64,000 nt of DNA from Arthrobacter sp. 131MFCol6.1 (GCF_000374925.1 NZ_KB895553.1:1-64000); one strand, 5' to 3'. Positions 1 to 12,246 are shown, counted from the stretch's first letter. The notes: generated by a model from the letters alone, not told the origin. Numbers and translations are program-made.

Positions 1-1155
1 GAGCTCGCCGGTGCCGGGGTGGGTGTAGAGCCGCCGCAGCCAGAGCCGGAACGCGCGGTCATCGTCGCTCCCGGCGGTCCCGCCCGGGTGAGGGGGACCG
101 CCGGTTGACTCGCCGGGTTCCCGGTTACCACTTTGCCCTTGTTCGGGTGAACCGACGCCGAATGTGCTGTCTTGAGCCTTTGTGCCGTTGATGAGGGTGC
201 GGGCCCAGCCGGCGGGGACGGTGCCGTAGCCGGGGAGCCGGGCGGGTTCGGCGTCGGCCTGGAACAGGGTGCGGTCGGTCATGATGACCTGGATCTCGAT
301 GCCGCTGATCCCGCCGGGGGTGCCGGTGGTGCGGTCGACCAGGGCATCGGCCATCAGTTGCCCGCGGGTGCGGCTGTCTCCGGCGGCGTGGAGGGTGTCG
401 GCGTGCACGGTGAGGGCCTTGTAGACGGCGACGCCGGCGGTCACGGGCAGCAGGGCGGTGAGGTGGCACATGGTGTCGGGGGCCGGGCGGAGGCTGAGGT
501 GCCGGTCGGAGACGGCGTGCGCGGCACGTTCGGTCACGGAGCGGGGGTCACGCCGGTACGCGGCGGCCCTCGCGGCGGCGACCAGGGACCGGTCCCCGGC
601 GCCGGCGAACGTTCCGGTGTCGGGCGCGAGTTCGGTGTCGACGGCGGCCCGGTCGGCGGGGGTCAGGCAGGCGGTTTCGCGCACGAGCAGGGTGGCGCGC
701 CATTCGTTGAGCTGCCCGGTTTGCAGGGCGGTGAGGGTGTGGGGCATTTCGGTCACGAGGGCTTTGGCCAGGCCGAGGAGCCGGCCGCCCTTGGCGGGGG
801 ATTCGCGCCGGGCGAGGGCGAGCTGCGCGCCGATCCCGGCGCCGATCTTCTCGGCCGGGACCCCGGCGGCGGCCTGGTCGCGGCGCTGGAGCAGGTCGAA
901 GGCCACGGCGAGCCGGGCCTGTTCCGCGGACGCGGCGGATTTCTGGTCTTCCAGTTCCCGGATCCGGTCGATGATCCCGGCACTGTCCGCGGCCGGTCCG
1001 GCGGCCAGCAGGCCCGCCAGGTCCGAGACGGCCGTGTCCATGGCGCCCGGTCCGGCGCCCAGCAGGCCGGCTGCGCCCGCGCGGCTCCCGGCGCGGCTGA
1101 GGCCGGTGTCGCCGTGTCCTGCCGGAACCACTTCGGGCCCATGATTGCCGTCCAT
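1..1155 (-). CDS. DUF222/HNH endonuclease family protein, 3' end outside window
   Basis: Reading leftwards from an ATG (starts MDGNHGPEV), the frame stays open for 385 codons to the window edge, so the gene is partial. The stretch seen is the DUF222 (13E12-repeat) region: an Ala/Arg-rich helical domain with SVTERAAHAV, then a weakly conserved Gly/Pro linker, then the junction FRLWLRRLYTHPGTGEL. In this family that junction leads into a C-terminal HNH nuclease module, which would lie beyond the left edge. The family is strongly amplified in Arthrobacter and relatives, and its biological role is not settled. I cannot tell whether the HNH residues are intact. The family call is secure; nuclease activity is inferred. 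Confidence 0.85.
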   Translation of the reverse strand, partial: MDGNHGPEVVPAGHGDTGLSRAGSRAGAAGLLGAGPGAMDTAVSDLAGLLAAGPAADSAGIIDRIRELEDQKSAASAEQARLAVAFDLLQRRDQAAAGVPAEKIGAGIGAQLALARRESPAKGGRLLGLAKALVTEMPHTLTALQTGQLNEWRATLLVRETACLTPADRAAVDTELAPDTGTFAGAGDRSLVAAARAAAYRRDPRSVTERAAHAVSDRHLSLRPAPDTMCHLTALLPVTAGVAVYKALTVHADTLHAAGDSRTRGQLMADALVDRTTGTPGGISGIEIQVIMTDRTLFQADAEPARLPGYGTVPAGWARTLINGTKAQDSTFGVGSPEQGQSGNREPGESTGGPPHPGGTAGSDDDRAFRLWLRRLYTHPGTGEL

Positions 1156-1445
1156 GAATCCAGTGTTTCAGGGACCCCTGACAATAATGGCTGCGGGGTT
1201 TTGCCCGGGGTGCCAACTGCCCGGCGGCGGCCGATTCGTTAGCGAATGATGGCGGCTGTCGGTGCGGACGTCTTGGCGGCAGTTGAGTATCCGGCCTTCC
1301 GGCCAGTTGCTCGGACGGCGTCCCTAGGCTCCCAGTTCGTTGACGCACGACCAGTTGGGCAATGTGTCCGACCTGAATGACGAGCCGTCGCCAGCGAGCC
1401 ACCCCAAAGTGGAATAGATGCCGGGACCGGGGGTAGCGTCAACGT
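1156..1445. other. Intergenic region between divergent DUF222 and dehydrogenase genes
   Basis: About 290 bases between two divergently read genes, so both promoters should lie here. I see no convincing -35/-10 pair, no strong hairpin and no coding signal on either strand. Confidence 0.4.
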
Positions 1446-2618
1446 ATGACACCTGGACGTCCCGTACCCCCGCCGCTGGCCAAGCCGCTGCCGGATTCCG
1501 CCACTACCGCCGCCGCGGACAGCGCCGCGCAGACCACCGGCCCCACCCTCGCCGCTGCCTACGGCGCCACCGCACCGGACAGCGGACTTGTTCCCTTGAC
1601 CGTGTCCCGACGGGCGCCGAAGGCGGACGACGTCGAGATCGCCGTCGAATTCTGCGGACTGTGCCACTCGGACGTGCACGCCACCCGGGGCGAATGGGGC
1701 GGCGACACGTACCCGTTGATCCCGGGCCACGAGATTGTCGGCCAGGTCACCCGGCTCGGTTCCGCCGTCGACGACTTCACGGTGGGTGAGCGCGTGGGCG
1801 TGGGCTGCATCGTGGACTCCTGCCGCGAGTGCGAGAGCTGCCTGGACGGCCTCGAGCAGTACTGCGAAAAAGCCGCGGTGGGAACCTATGGGGCCAAGGA
1901 CGCCCGCAACGACGGCGCCATCACCCAGGGCGGCTATGCCACCTCGATCGTGGTGGACCGCCACTATGTCCTGCGGGTGCCGGAGGCCCTGGACCCCGCC
2001 GCCGCGGCGCCCCTGCTGTGCGCCGGCATCACCACGTATTCGCCCCTGAACCACTTCGAGGTCGAGGCAGGCGACGTCGTCGGCGTCGTCGGACTGGGCG
2101 GCCTCGGCCACATGGCCGTCAAGATCGCCAAGGCCATGGGCGCCGAGGTCAAGGTCTTCACGACGTCGGAGAACAAGTTCGCCGCGGCGCGCGAGTTGGG
2201 CGCCGACGACGTCATCCTCTCCACCGACCCGGCTGCGATGGAGGCCGCGAACCGCAGCATCGACGTCATCATCGACACCGTCGCCGCACCGCACGACCTC
2301 AACCCCTACTTCCGCACCCTGCGCCTGGACGGCGTGCTGTTCCAGCTGGGCCTGCCCGCCGAAGCGATGCCGCCCGTCAACCCCGGCGCGCTGATCCGCC
2401 GCAGGATCGCATATGCGGGTTCCCTGATCGGCGGCATCGCCGAGACCCAGGAGATGCTGGAGTTCTGCGCCGAACACGGCGTTGTGTCCGACGTTGAGGT
2501 GGTCGGCGCAGACCAGCTCAACGAAGCCTTCGACCGCATGGTGGCAGGCGACGTGAAGTACCGTTTTGTCCTGGACGTCAGCACCCTGGGGTCCCCGGCA
2601 GAAAAGGCGGACGCATGA
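1446..2618 (+). CDS. Zinc-dependent NAD(P)-linked alcohol dehydrogenase (YahK/cinnamyl-alcohol type)
   Basis: Medium-chain zinc dehydrogenase that interconverts aldehydes and alcohols with NAD(P)H. Catalytic zinc ligands are visible at Cys73 (GLCHSD) and His95-Glu96 (GHE). The structural zinc site is Cys126, Cys129, Cys132 and Cys140. The Rossmann motif is GVVGLGGLGHM. The domain order is a GroES-like fold, then the nucleotide-binding fold, then the GroES remainder. About 33 Pro/Ala/Thr-rich residues precede the normal family start (LAAAYGATAP), and no internal start codon would remove them. The stop overlaps the next gene's ATG (ATGA), so it is probably co-translated with the HIT protein. 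The substrate is unknown; the YahK-like subgroup usually reduces aldehydes broadly. Confidence 0.9.
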   Translation: MTPGRPVPPPLAKPLPDSATTAAADSAAQTTGPTLAAAYGATAPDSGLVPLTVSRRAPKADDVEIAVEFCGLCHSDVHATRGEWGGDTYPLIPGHEIVGQVTRLGSAVDDFTVGERVGVGCIVDSCRECESCLDGLEQYCEKAAVGTYGAKDARNDGAITQGGYATSIVVDRHYVLRVPEALDPAAAAPLLCAGITTYSPLNHFEVEAGDVVGVVGLGGLGHMAVKIAKAMGAEVKVFTTSENKFAAARELGADDVILSTDPAAMEAANRSIDVIIDTVAAPHDLNPYFRTLRLDGVLFQLGLPAEAMPPVNPGALIRRRIAYAGSLIGGIAETQEMLEFCAEHGVVSDVEVVGADQLNEAFDRMVAGDVKYRFVLDVSTLGSPAEKADA

Positions 2619-3043
2619 GCACTCTCTTCACCAAAATCATCAACGGCGAGATCCCGGGCCGCTTCGTCTGGCGCGAGGACGACGTCGTGGCGTTCCTGAC
2701 CATGGGCCCGCTGGCCCACGGCCACACCCTCGTGGTGCCCACCGAGGAAGTGGACCGCTGGACGGACGCCTCGCCCGAGGTCCTAGGCCGGGTCATGGAG
2801 GTTGCCCGTAAGATCGGCGCCGTCCAGGTGGAGGTGTTCGACGCCGCCCGGGCAGGGCTGATCGTGGCCGGCTACGAAATCAACCACATGCACGTCCACG
2901 TGTGGCCATCGAACTCGATGGCGGACTTTGATTTCGGTTCGGCGGACCACCACCCGGATCCGGCCAGGCTGGACGCCAACGCGGAGAAGCTCCGCGAAGG
3001 CCTCCGCGCGGCCGGCCATGCGGAGCACGTTCCGGCCGCCTAA
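2615..3043 (+). CDS. HIT-family nucleotide hydrolase/transferase
   Basis: Cytosolic histidine-triad protein of 142 residues. The triad His91-x-His93-x-His95 (HMHVHV) is intact, and the N-terminal FTKIINGEIPG is the usual HIT opening. Family members hydrolyse nucleoside phosphoramidates, AMP-lysine or dinucleotide substrates; the substrate here cannot be read from sequence. The start overlaps the dehydrogenase stop by four bases, so the two form an operon. The gene is convergent with hrpA, with only about 57 bases between the stops and no obvious terminator hairpin. Confidence 0.9.
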   Translation: MSTLFTKIINGEIPGRFVWREDDVVAFLTMGPLAHGHTLVVPTEEVDRWTDASPEVLGRVMEVARKIGAVQVEVFDAARAGLIVAGYEINHMHVHVWPSNSMADFDFGSADHHPDPARLDANAEKLREGLRAAGHAEHVPAA

Positions 3044-3100
3044 GTCTCTCCGGACATTCCCGGCCACCAGAAGCTGGCGCTGGCGCAGCACCCCCAGGGT

Positions 3101-7153
<4,053 letters not shown>

Positions 7154-7256
7154 GGCTGGAGACAGTCTACTGGGGCGGACTGTCCGCTGGGGTGGCGACG
7201 GCGGATGTCCGGTCCGGCCGCTTAGGCAGAACCTGTGCAGGCCCGGCGCATGTTGA

Positions 7257-7281
7257 GGGCCCGGCTTGATGAGCCGGGCCC
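7257..7281 (-). terminator. Perfect 10-bp hairpin downstream of small membrane protein gene
   Basis: GGGCCCGGCT and AGCCGGGCCC flank a five-base loop. It lies 30 bases beyond the stop of the small leftward gene and upstream of hrpA. There is no run of T after it on either strand, so it may act with Rho or as an mRNA 3' end rather than as a classical intrinsic terminator. Confidence 0.55.
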
Positions 7282-7311
7282 GATGGGCGGGTGGACGAAA
7301 CGTGCGCGGAC

Positions 7312-7479
7312 TCAGAAGATCCGCAGGGTGTAGTTGACGCTCGGCAGGTCCCGGGCCATCCAGTACTCTTCCGAGCGGACGGGCGGGGTATGACCGAGGC
7401 CGTCCTTCCGCAGGGCGGAAATGGTGGCGGCGAGGCCGGCGATGATCAGGACGATAACGGCGATTCCGAGGAGTTCCAT
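7312..7479 (-). CDS. Small single-pass membrane protein of unknown function
   Basis: A 55-residue protein starting MELLGIAV with one hydrophobic segment (residues 3-20) and a polar C-terminal tail (RSEEYWMARDLPSVNYTL). I chose the ATG preceded by ATAGAGG, a ribosome site at good spacing. A longer frame reaching 7551 would run through the palindrome upstream of the neighbouring regulator gene and is less likely. It is divergent from the GlxA-type regulator and may share its control region. I do not recognise the family. Confidence 0.6.
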   Translation of the reverse strand: MELLGIAVIVLIIAGLAATISALRKDGLGHTPPVRSEEYWMARDLPSVNYTLRIF

Positions 7480-7514
7480 ACCTCTATGGTTCTCCCGTCC
7501 AGGAACTAAAAAAA

Positions 7515-7551
7515 GTGGCAGAAATGACCAAAAAGCTATAATTTCTGCCAC
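7515..7551. promoter_or_regulatory. Perfect 11-bp inverted repeat overlapping a consensus -10 box
   Basis: GTGGCAGAAAT (7515-7525) and ATTTCTGCCAC (7541-7551) are perfect inverted arms with a 15-base spacer. A perfect TATAAT sits at 7537-7542, overlapping the right arm, and the regulator's ATG follows at 7561, so the message would have a very short leader. The layout is that of an operator controlling the regulator gene itself, and possibly the divergent small membrane protein. No good -35 hexamer is visible, which would fit an activator-dependent or repressed promoter. Confidence 0.65.
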
Positions 7552-7560
7552 ACTGGAATC

Positions 7561-8526
7561 ATGATCAAATCAGTGGCAATGATCGTGGTTCCCAACTTCT
7601 CGATCTTCGAGTTCGCGACCGCGTTCGAGGTCTTTGGCATCGACCGCTCGGACCGCGGAAACGGCGTGCCCGCCTTCGATTTCCGCGTCTGCGCACCCGA
7701 ACCGGGTGACGTCCCGCTCAAATCCGGTCTGTCCATGCACGTCGGTCTCGGGCTGGAAGCGGCCGCGGACGCAGACCTGGTGGTGATGGCGCCGTACGGC
7801 CGGGACGAGGACGTTCCCGAATCCGTCCTGGAAGCGCTGCGGGCGGCCCATGCCCGGGGCGCCTGGGTGATGTCCATCTGTTCCGGTGCCTTCGCCCTGG
7901 CCCGGGCGGGCCTGCTCGATGGCCGGCGATGCACCACGCACTGGCATTACTCCCCGGAGCTGGCCAGCCGATACCCGGCCGTGCTGGTGGATGAAAATGT
8001 CCTCTACGTCGAAGACGGCCGGATCATCACGAGTGCCGGCACGGCCGCAGGGATTGATGCCTGCCTGCACCTGGTCCGTGTTGAGTTCGGCGCCAAGGTG
8101 GCCGCCGCCATCGCCCGGGACATGGTGGTCCCGCCGCACCGGGACGGCGGCCAGGCCCAGTACATCGACCGGCCCATTCCGCAGTGCGGCTCGGAGCCCA
8201 TGGAGCAGCTGCTGCAGTGGATGGTCAGGCACCTGGACGAGGAACACGCGGTCAACGAACTGGCGGCCAGGGTCCATATGTCGCCGCGGACGTTCGCGCG
8301 GCGCTTCCGTGCGGAAACGGGGGCCACCCCGGCGGCCTGGCTCAATTCCCAGCGTGTGCTCCGCGCCCAGGAGCTGCTGGAGACCACAGAGCTCAATATC
8401 GATGAAATCGCGAGGGAATCCGGGTTCGGGCATTCGGTCCTGTTGCGGCACCACTTTACGAAGGCGCTGGACACCAGCCCGCAGTCCTACCGGCGCACGT
8501 TCCGGGGGCACCTGGCCACGGCATAG
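7561..8526 (+). CDS. GlxA-type transcriptional regulator (DJ-1/PfpI domain plus AraC HTH)
   Basis: A 321-residue transcription factor. Residues 1-190 are a DJ-1/PfpI-like domain with the nucleophile-elbow segment ICSGAFALA (Cys107). Residues 215-315 are an AraC/XylS double helix-turn-helix (VNELAARVHMSPRTFARRF, then INIDEIARESGFGH-like second helix pair). GlxA-family regulators sense small molecules such as amino acids or quaternary amines; the effector cannot be predicted here. The ATG lies 9 bases after a perfect inverted repeat that overlaps a TATAAT box, which suggests self-regulation. It is convergent with the inhibitor gene, ten bases apart. Confidence 0.9.
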   Translation: MIKSVAMIVVPNFSIFEFATAFEVFGIDRSDRGNGVPAFDFRVCAPEPGDVPLKSGLSMHVGLGLEAAADADLVVMAPYGRDEDVPESVLEALRAAHARGAWVMSICSGAFALARAGLLDGRRCTTHWHYSPELASRYPAVLVDENVLYVEDGRIITSAGTAAGIDACLHLVRVEFGAKVAAAIARDMVVPPHRDGGQAQYIDRPIPQCGSEPMEQLLQWMVRHLDEEHAVNELAARVHMSPRTFARRFRAETGATPAAWLNSQRVLRAQELLETTELNIDEIARESGFGHSVLLRHHFTKALDTSPQSYRRTFRGHLATA

Positions 8527-8536
8527 GGGGCGACGG

Positions 8537-8833
8537 CTAGCCAAAGCCCGGCGGCGCCGACTCCTCGGCCGCGGCCCGGGCGCATTCGACGAGGTCGCGC
8601 CACGGGCCCGTCAGCTCACGCTCGGGCAGGACCGCCCGGCGTTGATCGGCCCGGATGCTGTACATGAACCGGTCCGGCTGGCCGGATGTCCCGCTGATCC
8701 CGGCGACGTCGTCCCAGGGGCAGGCCTCGATCAGCGGCTGCCACCGGTCGGTGTCCTCGGGCGGCTCGGGTCGGACGGTCCACGTCCTTTTCATTCCGGC
8801 CACGCCGCCACTGCGCTGGACAGTAATCTTCAT
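8537..8833 (-). CDS. Emfourin-like inhibitor of M4 metallopeptidases
   Basis: A 98-residue cytosolic protein with no signal peptide. The opening MKITVQRSGGVAGM, the acidic PEPPEDTD segment, the DRFMYSI strand and the closing LPERELTGPWRDLVE resemble emfourin, the protein inhibitor encoded next to protealysin in Serratia. It lies directly downstream of, and on the same strand as, an M4 peptidase of the protealysin type, which is the known pairing. Expected role: it blocks the neighbouring peptidase inside the producing cell. The start codon lies in a 17-bp tandem duplication and overlaps the stop of a six-codon mini-frame. The family call rests on pattern recognition and context. Confidence 0.75.
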   Translation of the reverse strand: MKITVQRSGGVAGMKRTWTVRPEPPEDTDRWQPLIEACPWDDVAGISGTSGQPDRFMYSIRADQRRAVLPERELTGPWRDLVECARAAAEESAPPGFG

Positions 8834-8861
8834 CGGACTCGGACCTTCATAGGACTCGGAT
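8828..8861 (-). repeat. 17-bp tandem duplication over the emfourin start codon
   Basis: Two adjacent 17-bp copies (8828-8844 and 8845-8861) differ at two bases. Each carries an ATG-AAG on the minus strand. The upstream ATG at 8850 is out of frame by the repeat length and reads MKVRVR and a stop (TGA at 8832-8830), which overlaps the true ATG as ATGA. The duplication therefore creates a six-codon leader frame that could couple translation of the inhibitor. Confidence 0.6.
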
Positions 8862-8876
8862 CTGCAGGGGCTGGGC

Positions 8877-9950
8877 TTATCGCCGGGCTCCCGGGAACTT
8901 GACCTTCACAGTTTCCCACGCGGAGAGCACGGCGTCATGTTCCTTGGAATCCTCGCCGAAAAGCTCCTTGGCAGAGGCGGCAGTGGCCTTGGCGAAGGCA
9001 CCGAACGTGGCAGTGGGGGACAGCGTGCCGCCCGTCAGCGTCTCGTACCAGATCTGTGCCGGTGCGTCCCAGGCATTGCCGCCGAGGGCCGTGGCCACCA
9101 GACAGAACGCACGGTTGGGGATACCGGAGTTGATGTGCACGCCGCCGTTGTCCGCGCTTGTGCGCACGTAGCCGTCCATCGAGTCCGGCTGCGGGTCCTT
9201 GCCGAGCACGTCGTCGTCGTATGCCGTTCCGGGTGCCTTCATGGAACGCAAGGCGGCCCCCTGCACCTGGTCGGTGAAGAGGCCTTCGCCGATCAGCCAG
9301 CTGGCTTCCGCCGTCGACTGCTTCCGCACATACTGCTCAACGAGGGCCCCGAAGACGTCGGACATCGATTCGTTCAGGGCTCCGGCCTGGTTGCGGTAGA
9401 CCAGCCCGGCAGAGTACTGGGTCACGCCGTGGGTGAGCTCGTGGCCGATGACGCTCAAGGATTTCGTGAACCGCTCGAAGACCTGGCCGTCACCGTCGCC
9501 GAAGACCATTTGCTGGCCGTCCCAGAACGCGTTGTCGTACAGGCGGCCGTAGTGGACCGTGGCATCGAGGTGCAGGCCTTTGCCGTCGATCGAATTGCGT
9601 CCGAAGGCCTCGGCGTAGAGGCGGTGGGTGTGCCCCAGCCCGTCATAGGCCTCATCGGCGGCAGGATCGCCGGTGGGCGGTTCGCCTTCTTTGCGGACCA
9701 CGCTCCCGGGCAGCTTCTCGGCGGACTTGGCGTCGTAGACCGTCCGTTCCGGCGGGGACGGCTTGATTTCCCGCAGGCCCGGATGACTGCCGGGCCGGGC
9801 CACCGCGCGGGAGGCGTGGAAGCTCGGGACGTGCTGCAGGGCTTCCTTTGCCGCGCGGGCCGCCCTGGAGAGCTCCGGCTCGCGCTGCGCGGCCAACCGG
9901 CGGAGCAAGTAGGGCGGAACGATGGAACAGTACACAGTTGAGAAGAACAC
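8877..9950 (-). CDS. Protealysin-like M4 metallopeptidase
   Basis: Thermolysin-family zinc protease of 357 residues. The zinc ligands and catalytic base lie in HELTH (His170, Glu171, His174), the third ligand is Glu194 (NESMSD), and the catalytic His272 is in NGGVHINSGIPN. There is no signal peptide; instead, the N-terminus carries PPY (12-14) in SIVPPYLLRRLAAQ, the hallmark of the short protealysin propeptide. The GTG start is preceded by AAGGGGG at about six bases. It is followed by its probable inhibitor (emfourin). Protealysins are thought to act inside or at the exit of cells and in host or competitor interactions; the role here is unknown. Confidence 0.92.
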   Translation of the reverse strand: MFFSTVYCSIVPPYLLRRLAAQREPELSRAARAAKEALQHVPSFHASRAVARPGSHPGLREIKPSPPERTVYDAKSAEKLPGSVVRKEGEPPTGDPAADEAYDGLGHTHRLYAEAFGRNSIDGKGLHLDATVHYGRLYDNAFWDGQQMVFGDGDGQVFERFTKSLSVIGHELTHGVTQYSAGLVYRNQAGALNESMSDVFGALVEQYVRKQSTAEASWLIGEGLFTDQVQGAALRSMKAPGTAYDDDVLGKDPQPDSMDGYVRTSADNGGVHINSGIPNRAFCLVATALGGNAWDAPAQIWYETLTGGTLSPTATFGAFAKATAASAKELFGEDSKEHDAVLSAWETVKVKFPGARR

Positions 9951-10383
9951 TTGAGACCCCCTTCATGCTTCGGAGCCGGCAGGGTAGCCCGCCACCGATG
10001 AAAACAGCCTACGAGGGGGGACCGACAATCGGCAGGGGAAAAGCCGCTGGATTTCCGCGGTCTTTCGGCGGGATCCAGGGCACAAAAAACCTCGCCAATT
10101 GGTCCAGCGCCGGGCAGGCCCCCAGCCTGACCGCCAGCGTCCCGATACCGGCACCTTCCAGGTGCCGGTATGACATATCCACAATTGATGTTGGACGGCC
10201 ACGTGGCTGGCTTCGCGCTCTAATGTCTCGGAAATTACCACCGGCCTCCGACACGTAGGCGCGATGAGCGGCGACATCATCCCTGCGCCCTGACCTGCGC
10301 AATCATTGCCGAACGCGGTGTCTGGGCACTATGCTCGGCGACGGGGGGAGCCGGGGAGCCGGCTCAAAGACTTGGGGGAACAA
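9951..10383. promoter_or_regulatory. Divergent intergenic region with a 12-bp palindrome
   Basis: A 430-base spacer between the leftward peptidase and the rightward Ig-like surface protein. No reading frame in it resembles a gene. Its main feature is ATACCGGCACCT (10145-10156), a three-base gap, then AGGTGCCGGTAT (10160-10171), a perfect 12-bp inverted repeat followed by a relatively AT-rich stretch (10172-10190). It may be an operator serving one or both divergent genes, or a transcript end. Specific promoter hexamers cannot be assigned with confidence. Confidence 0.5.
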
Positions 10384-12246
10384 TTGAAGAACAAGGCCAT
10401 CCGTCTCGGCATCGCCGGGGCACTTACAGTGCTCTCGCTTACCGCGCTGTCGCTTTCCGGTCTCGCCGTTCCGGCCCAGGCCGATGAACTCATGCATGCC
10501 ATTCCGCCAGCCCCCGCCGATCCCTGTGGCCCGGTCGCCGACTCCGTCAGATTCTGCACGGCGCCGGACGGGCATCCGTACCCGGTTACGGTCAGCGGCG
10601 CCGTGGTGCCCGGCAAAAACGGAACCCCCGGCATCGGGGGCGCCCTCCAGGTCGGCAGTACCCTGACCGTTGTTGACGGCACCTGGGATCCCACGGACGC
10701 GACGCTCACGCACCAGTGGCTTCGCAACGACGTGCCCGACCCGGGTGCCACCGGCCCCACCTACCTGCTCACCACGGCGGACCTCGACAAGGGCATCCGG
10801 GTCAAGACCACGGCAACAGCCCCGGGCTATGCGACGGCGACCCTGCAGTCCGCTAAAACCGCCCCCGTCACGAACGCCGGCGGCGCCGTCCCGTCTCTCG
10901 TTGCGGAGAGCGTTAGTTTCGCTACACCGAGCACCAACCCGGATATGCCCGGCGTGCTCGTGTACGGTGGCGGGATTTTTAAGGGCGCTCCGGACGTCCA
11001 CCGCCAGTACCAGTGGCTTCGCGACGGCGCGCCCATCCCGGGTGCCACCGCGCAAATGTTCGACACGACGGGGTGGGGCCCGACGGGGCTGCTCAGCGTC
11101 CGGGTCACCGGCCACGCGCCCGGGTTCAATCCGGCCACCGGGACCTCCAAAGCGGAAAACGTTTCTAACTACAACCCCACTCCCGCCACCGTGGTCACCG
11201 GCGGCACCGGCCTGGGGGACGTCCTCACCGGCGCTGATGATGTTCCCTGGTCTTTCAGACCGTTCGAGCACCACTTCACGTGGCTGCGCGACGGCGTCGC
11301 GATTTCCGGAGCCACCGGGCTGACCTACACGGTCACGGCCGCGGACCAGGGCCATACCCTGGTCCTGAGGACCGACGAACTTGGATACGACGGCACCCAC
11401 CCTTACTCCAACCGGGTGGCCGTGCCGGCGGCCGCGGGGGTGGAGCTGAAGCAGCTGACGAACGTCACCAAGCCGGTCGTGACCGGGACCGCCGTGACCG
11501 GCTCTGTGATGAAGGTGACGGCCGGCACCTGGTCCGTAGCGGCCGATAAACTGACCGTCACCTACGACTGGGTGGTCCCAGGCCGGGAGAAACCGGTCAG
11601 CGGAGCGACTTTCACCCCGGACCAGCCCCAAGTTGGCACGACCCTCACCGTCCTTGTGACCGCCTCTGCCCCGGGTTACACCACCGCCTGGGTAAAAGTC
11701 ACAGCGCCCAAGCCCGTGACCGTGCGTGAGTCGACACGGGCCATCAGCGGGACCCTGACCGTCGGGTCGAAGGTGACCTTGACTCCCGACCCCTGGTATG
11801 ACCGCGCAGGGATCACCTCGGACGTAATGTGGCTGCGCGACGGCGTCCAGATCGCCGGAGCCTACGGCTGGAGTTACGTCCTGACGAAGGCCGACGCCGG
11901 CACGAAGCTCTCGGTCAACGTGAACCCGACTGCAACGGGCGGCAGGTACCAGACGCTCAACGCCTCGGCGAGAGTGGCGGGTCTGCCCCTGACGTCGGCC
12001 ACGCCGACGATTGCCGGCACCGTCAAGGCCGGAAACGTCCTCACCGTGAAGCGCGGCACCTGGACCTGGGGCACTGCCTTCACGTACCGCTGGCTGCGCA
12101 ACGGCGTCCCGATCTCCGGAGCCTGGTATTCGACCTACAAGGTCCGGACCGCCGACAAGGGCACCAAGCTCACCGTCCGCGTCACCGGCTCCCGGTTCGG
12201 CTACACGACCGTCTCCCGGACCAGCGGGGCGCGCATCGCCAGCTAA
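10384..12246 (+). CDS. Secreted Ig-like repeat protein
   Basis: I start it at a TTG preceded by GGGGGAA, which gives a 620-residue protein with a clear signal peptide: KNK charge, hydrophobic core ALTVLSLTALSLSGLAV, cleavage near PAQADE. The rest is about six repeats of roughly 90 residues, each with W-L-R-(D/N)-G-x-x-I-x-G-A and a later ADxGxxLxVxVT-GY strand, typical of bacterial Ig-like/invasin-type modules. The DNA of repeats 3, 5 and 6 remains similar (TGGCTGCGCGACGGCGTC-type segments), which suggests internal duplication. There is no LPxTG motif, no C-terminal membrane anchor and no catalytic domain. A role in adhesion or as a cell-surface scaffold is inferred. Confidence 0.8.
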   Translation: MKNKAIRLGIAGALTVLSLTALSLSGLAVPAQADELMHAIPPAPADPCGPVADSVRFCTAPDGHPYPVTVSGAVVPGKNGTPGIGGALQVGSTLTVVDGTWDPTDATLTHQWLRNDVPDPGATGPTYLLTTADLDKGIRVKTTATAPGYATATLQSAKTAPVTNAGGAVPSLVAESVSFATPSTNPDMPGVLVYGGGIFKGAPDVHRQYQWLRDGAPIPGATAQMFDTTGWGPTGLLSVRVTGHAPGFNPATGTSKAENVSNYNPTPATVVTGGTGLGDVLTGADDVPWSFRPFEHHFTWLRDGVAISGATGLTYTVTAADQGHTLVLRTDELGYDGTHPYSNRVAVPAAAGVELKQLTNVTKPVVTGTAVTGSVMKVTAGTWSVAADKLTVTYDWVVPGREKPVSGATFTPDQPQVGTTLTVLVTASAPGYTTAWVKVTAPKPVTVRESTRAISGTLTVGSKVTLTPDPWYDRAGITSDVMWLRDGVQIAGAYGWSYVLTKADAGTKLSVNVNPTATGGRYQTLNASARVAGLPLTSATPTIAGTVKAGNVLTVKRGTWTWGTAFTYRWLRNGVPISGAWYSTYKVRTADKGTKLTVRVTGSRFGYTTVSRTSGARIAS

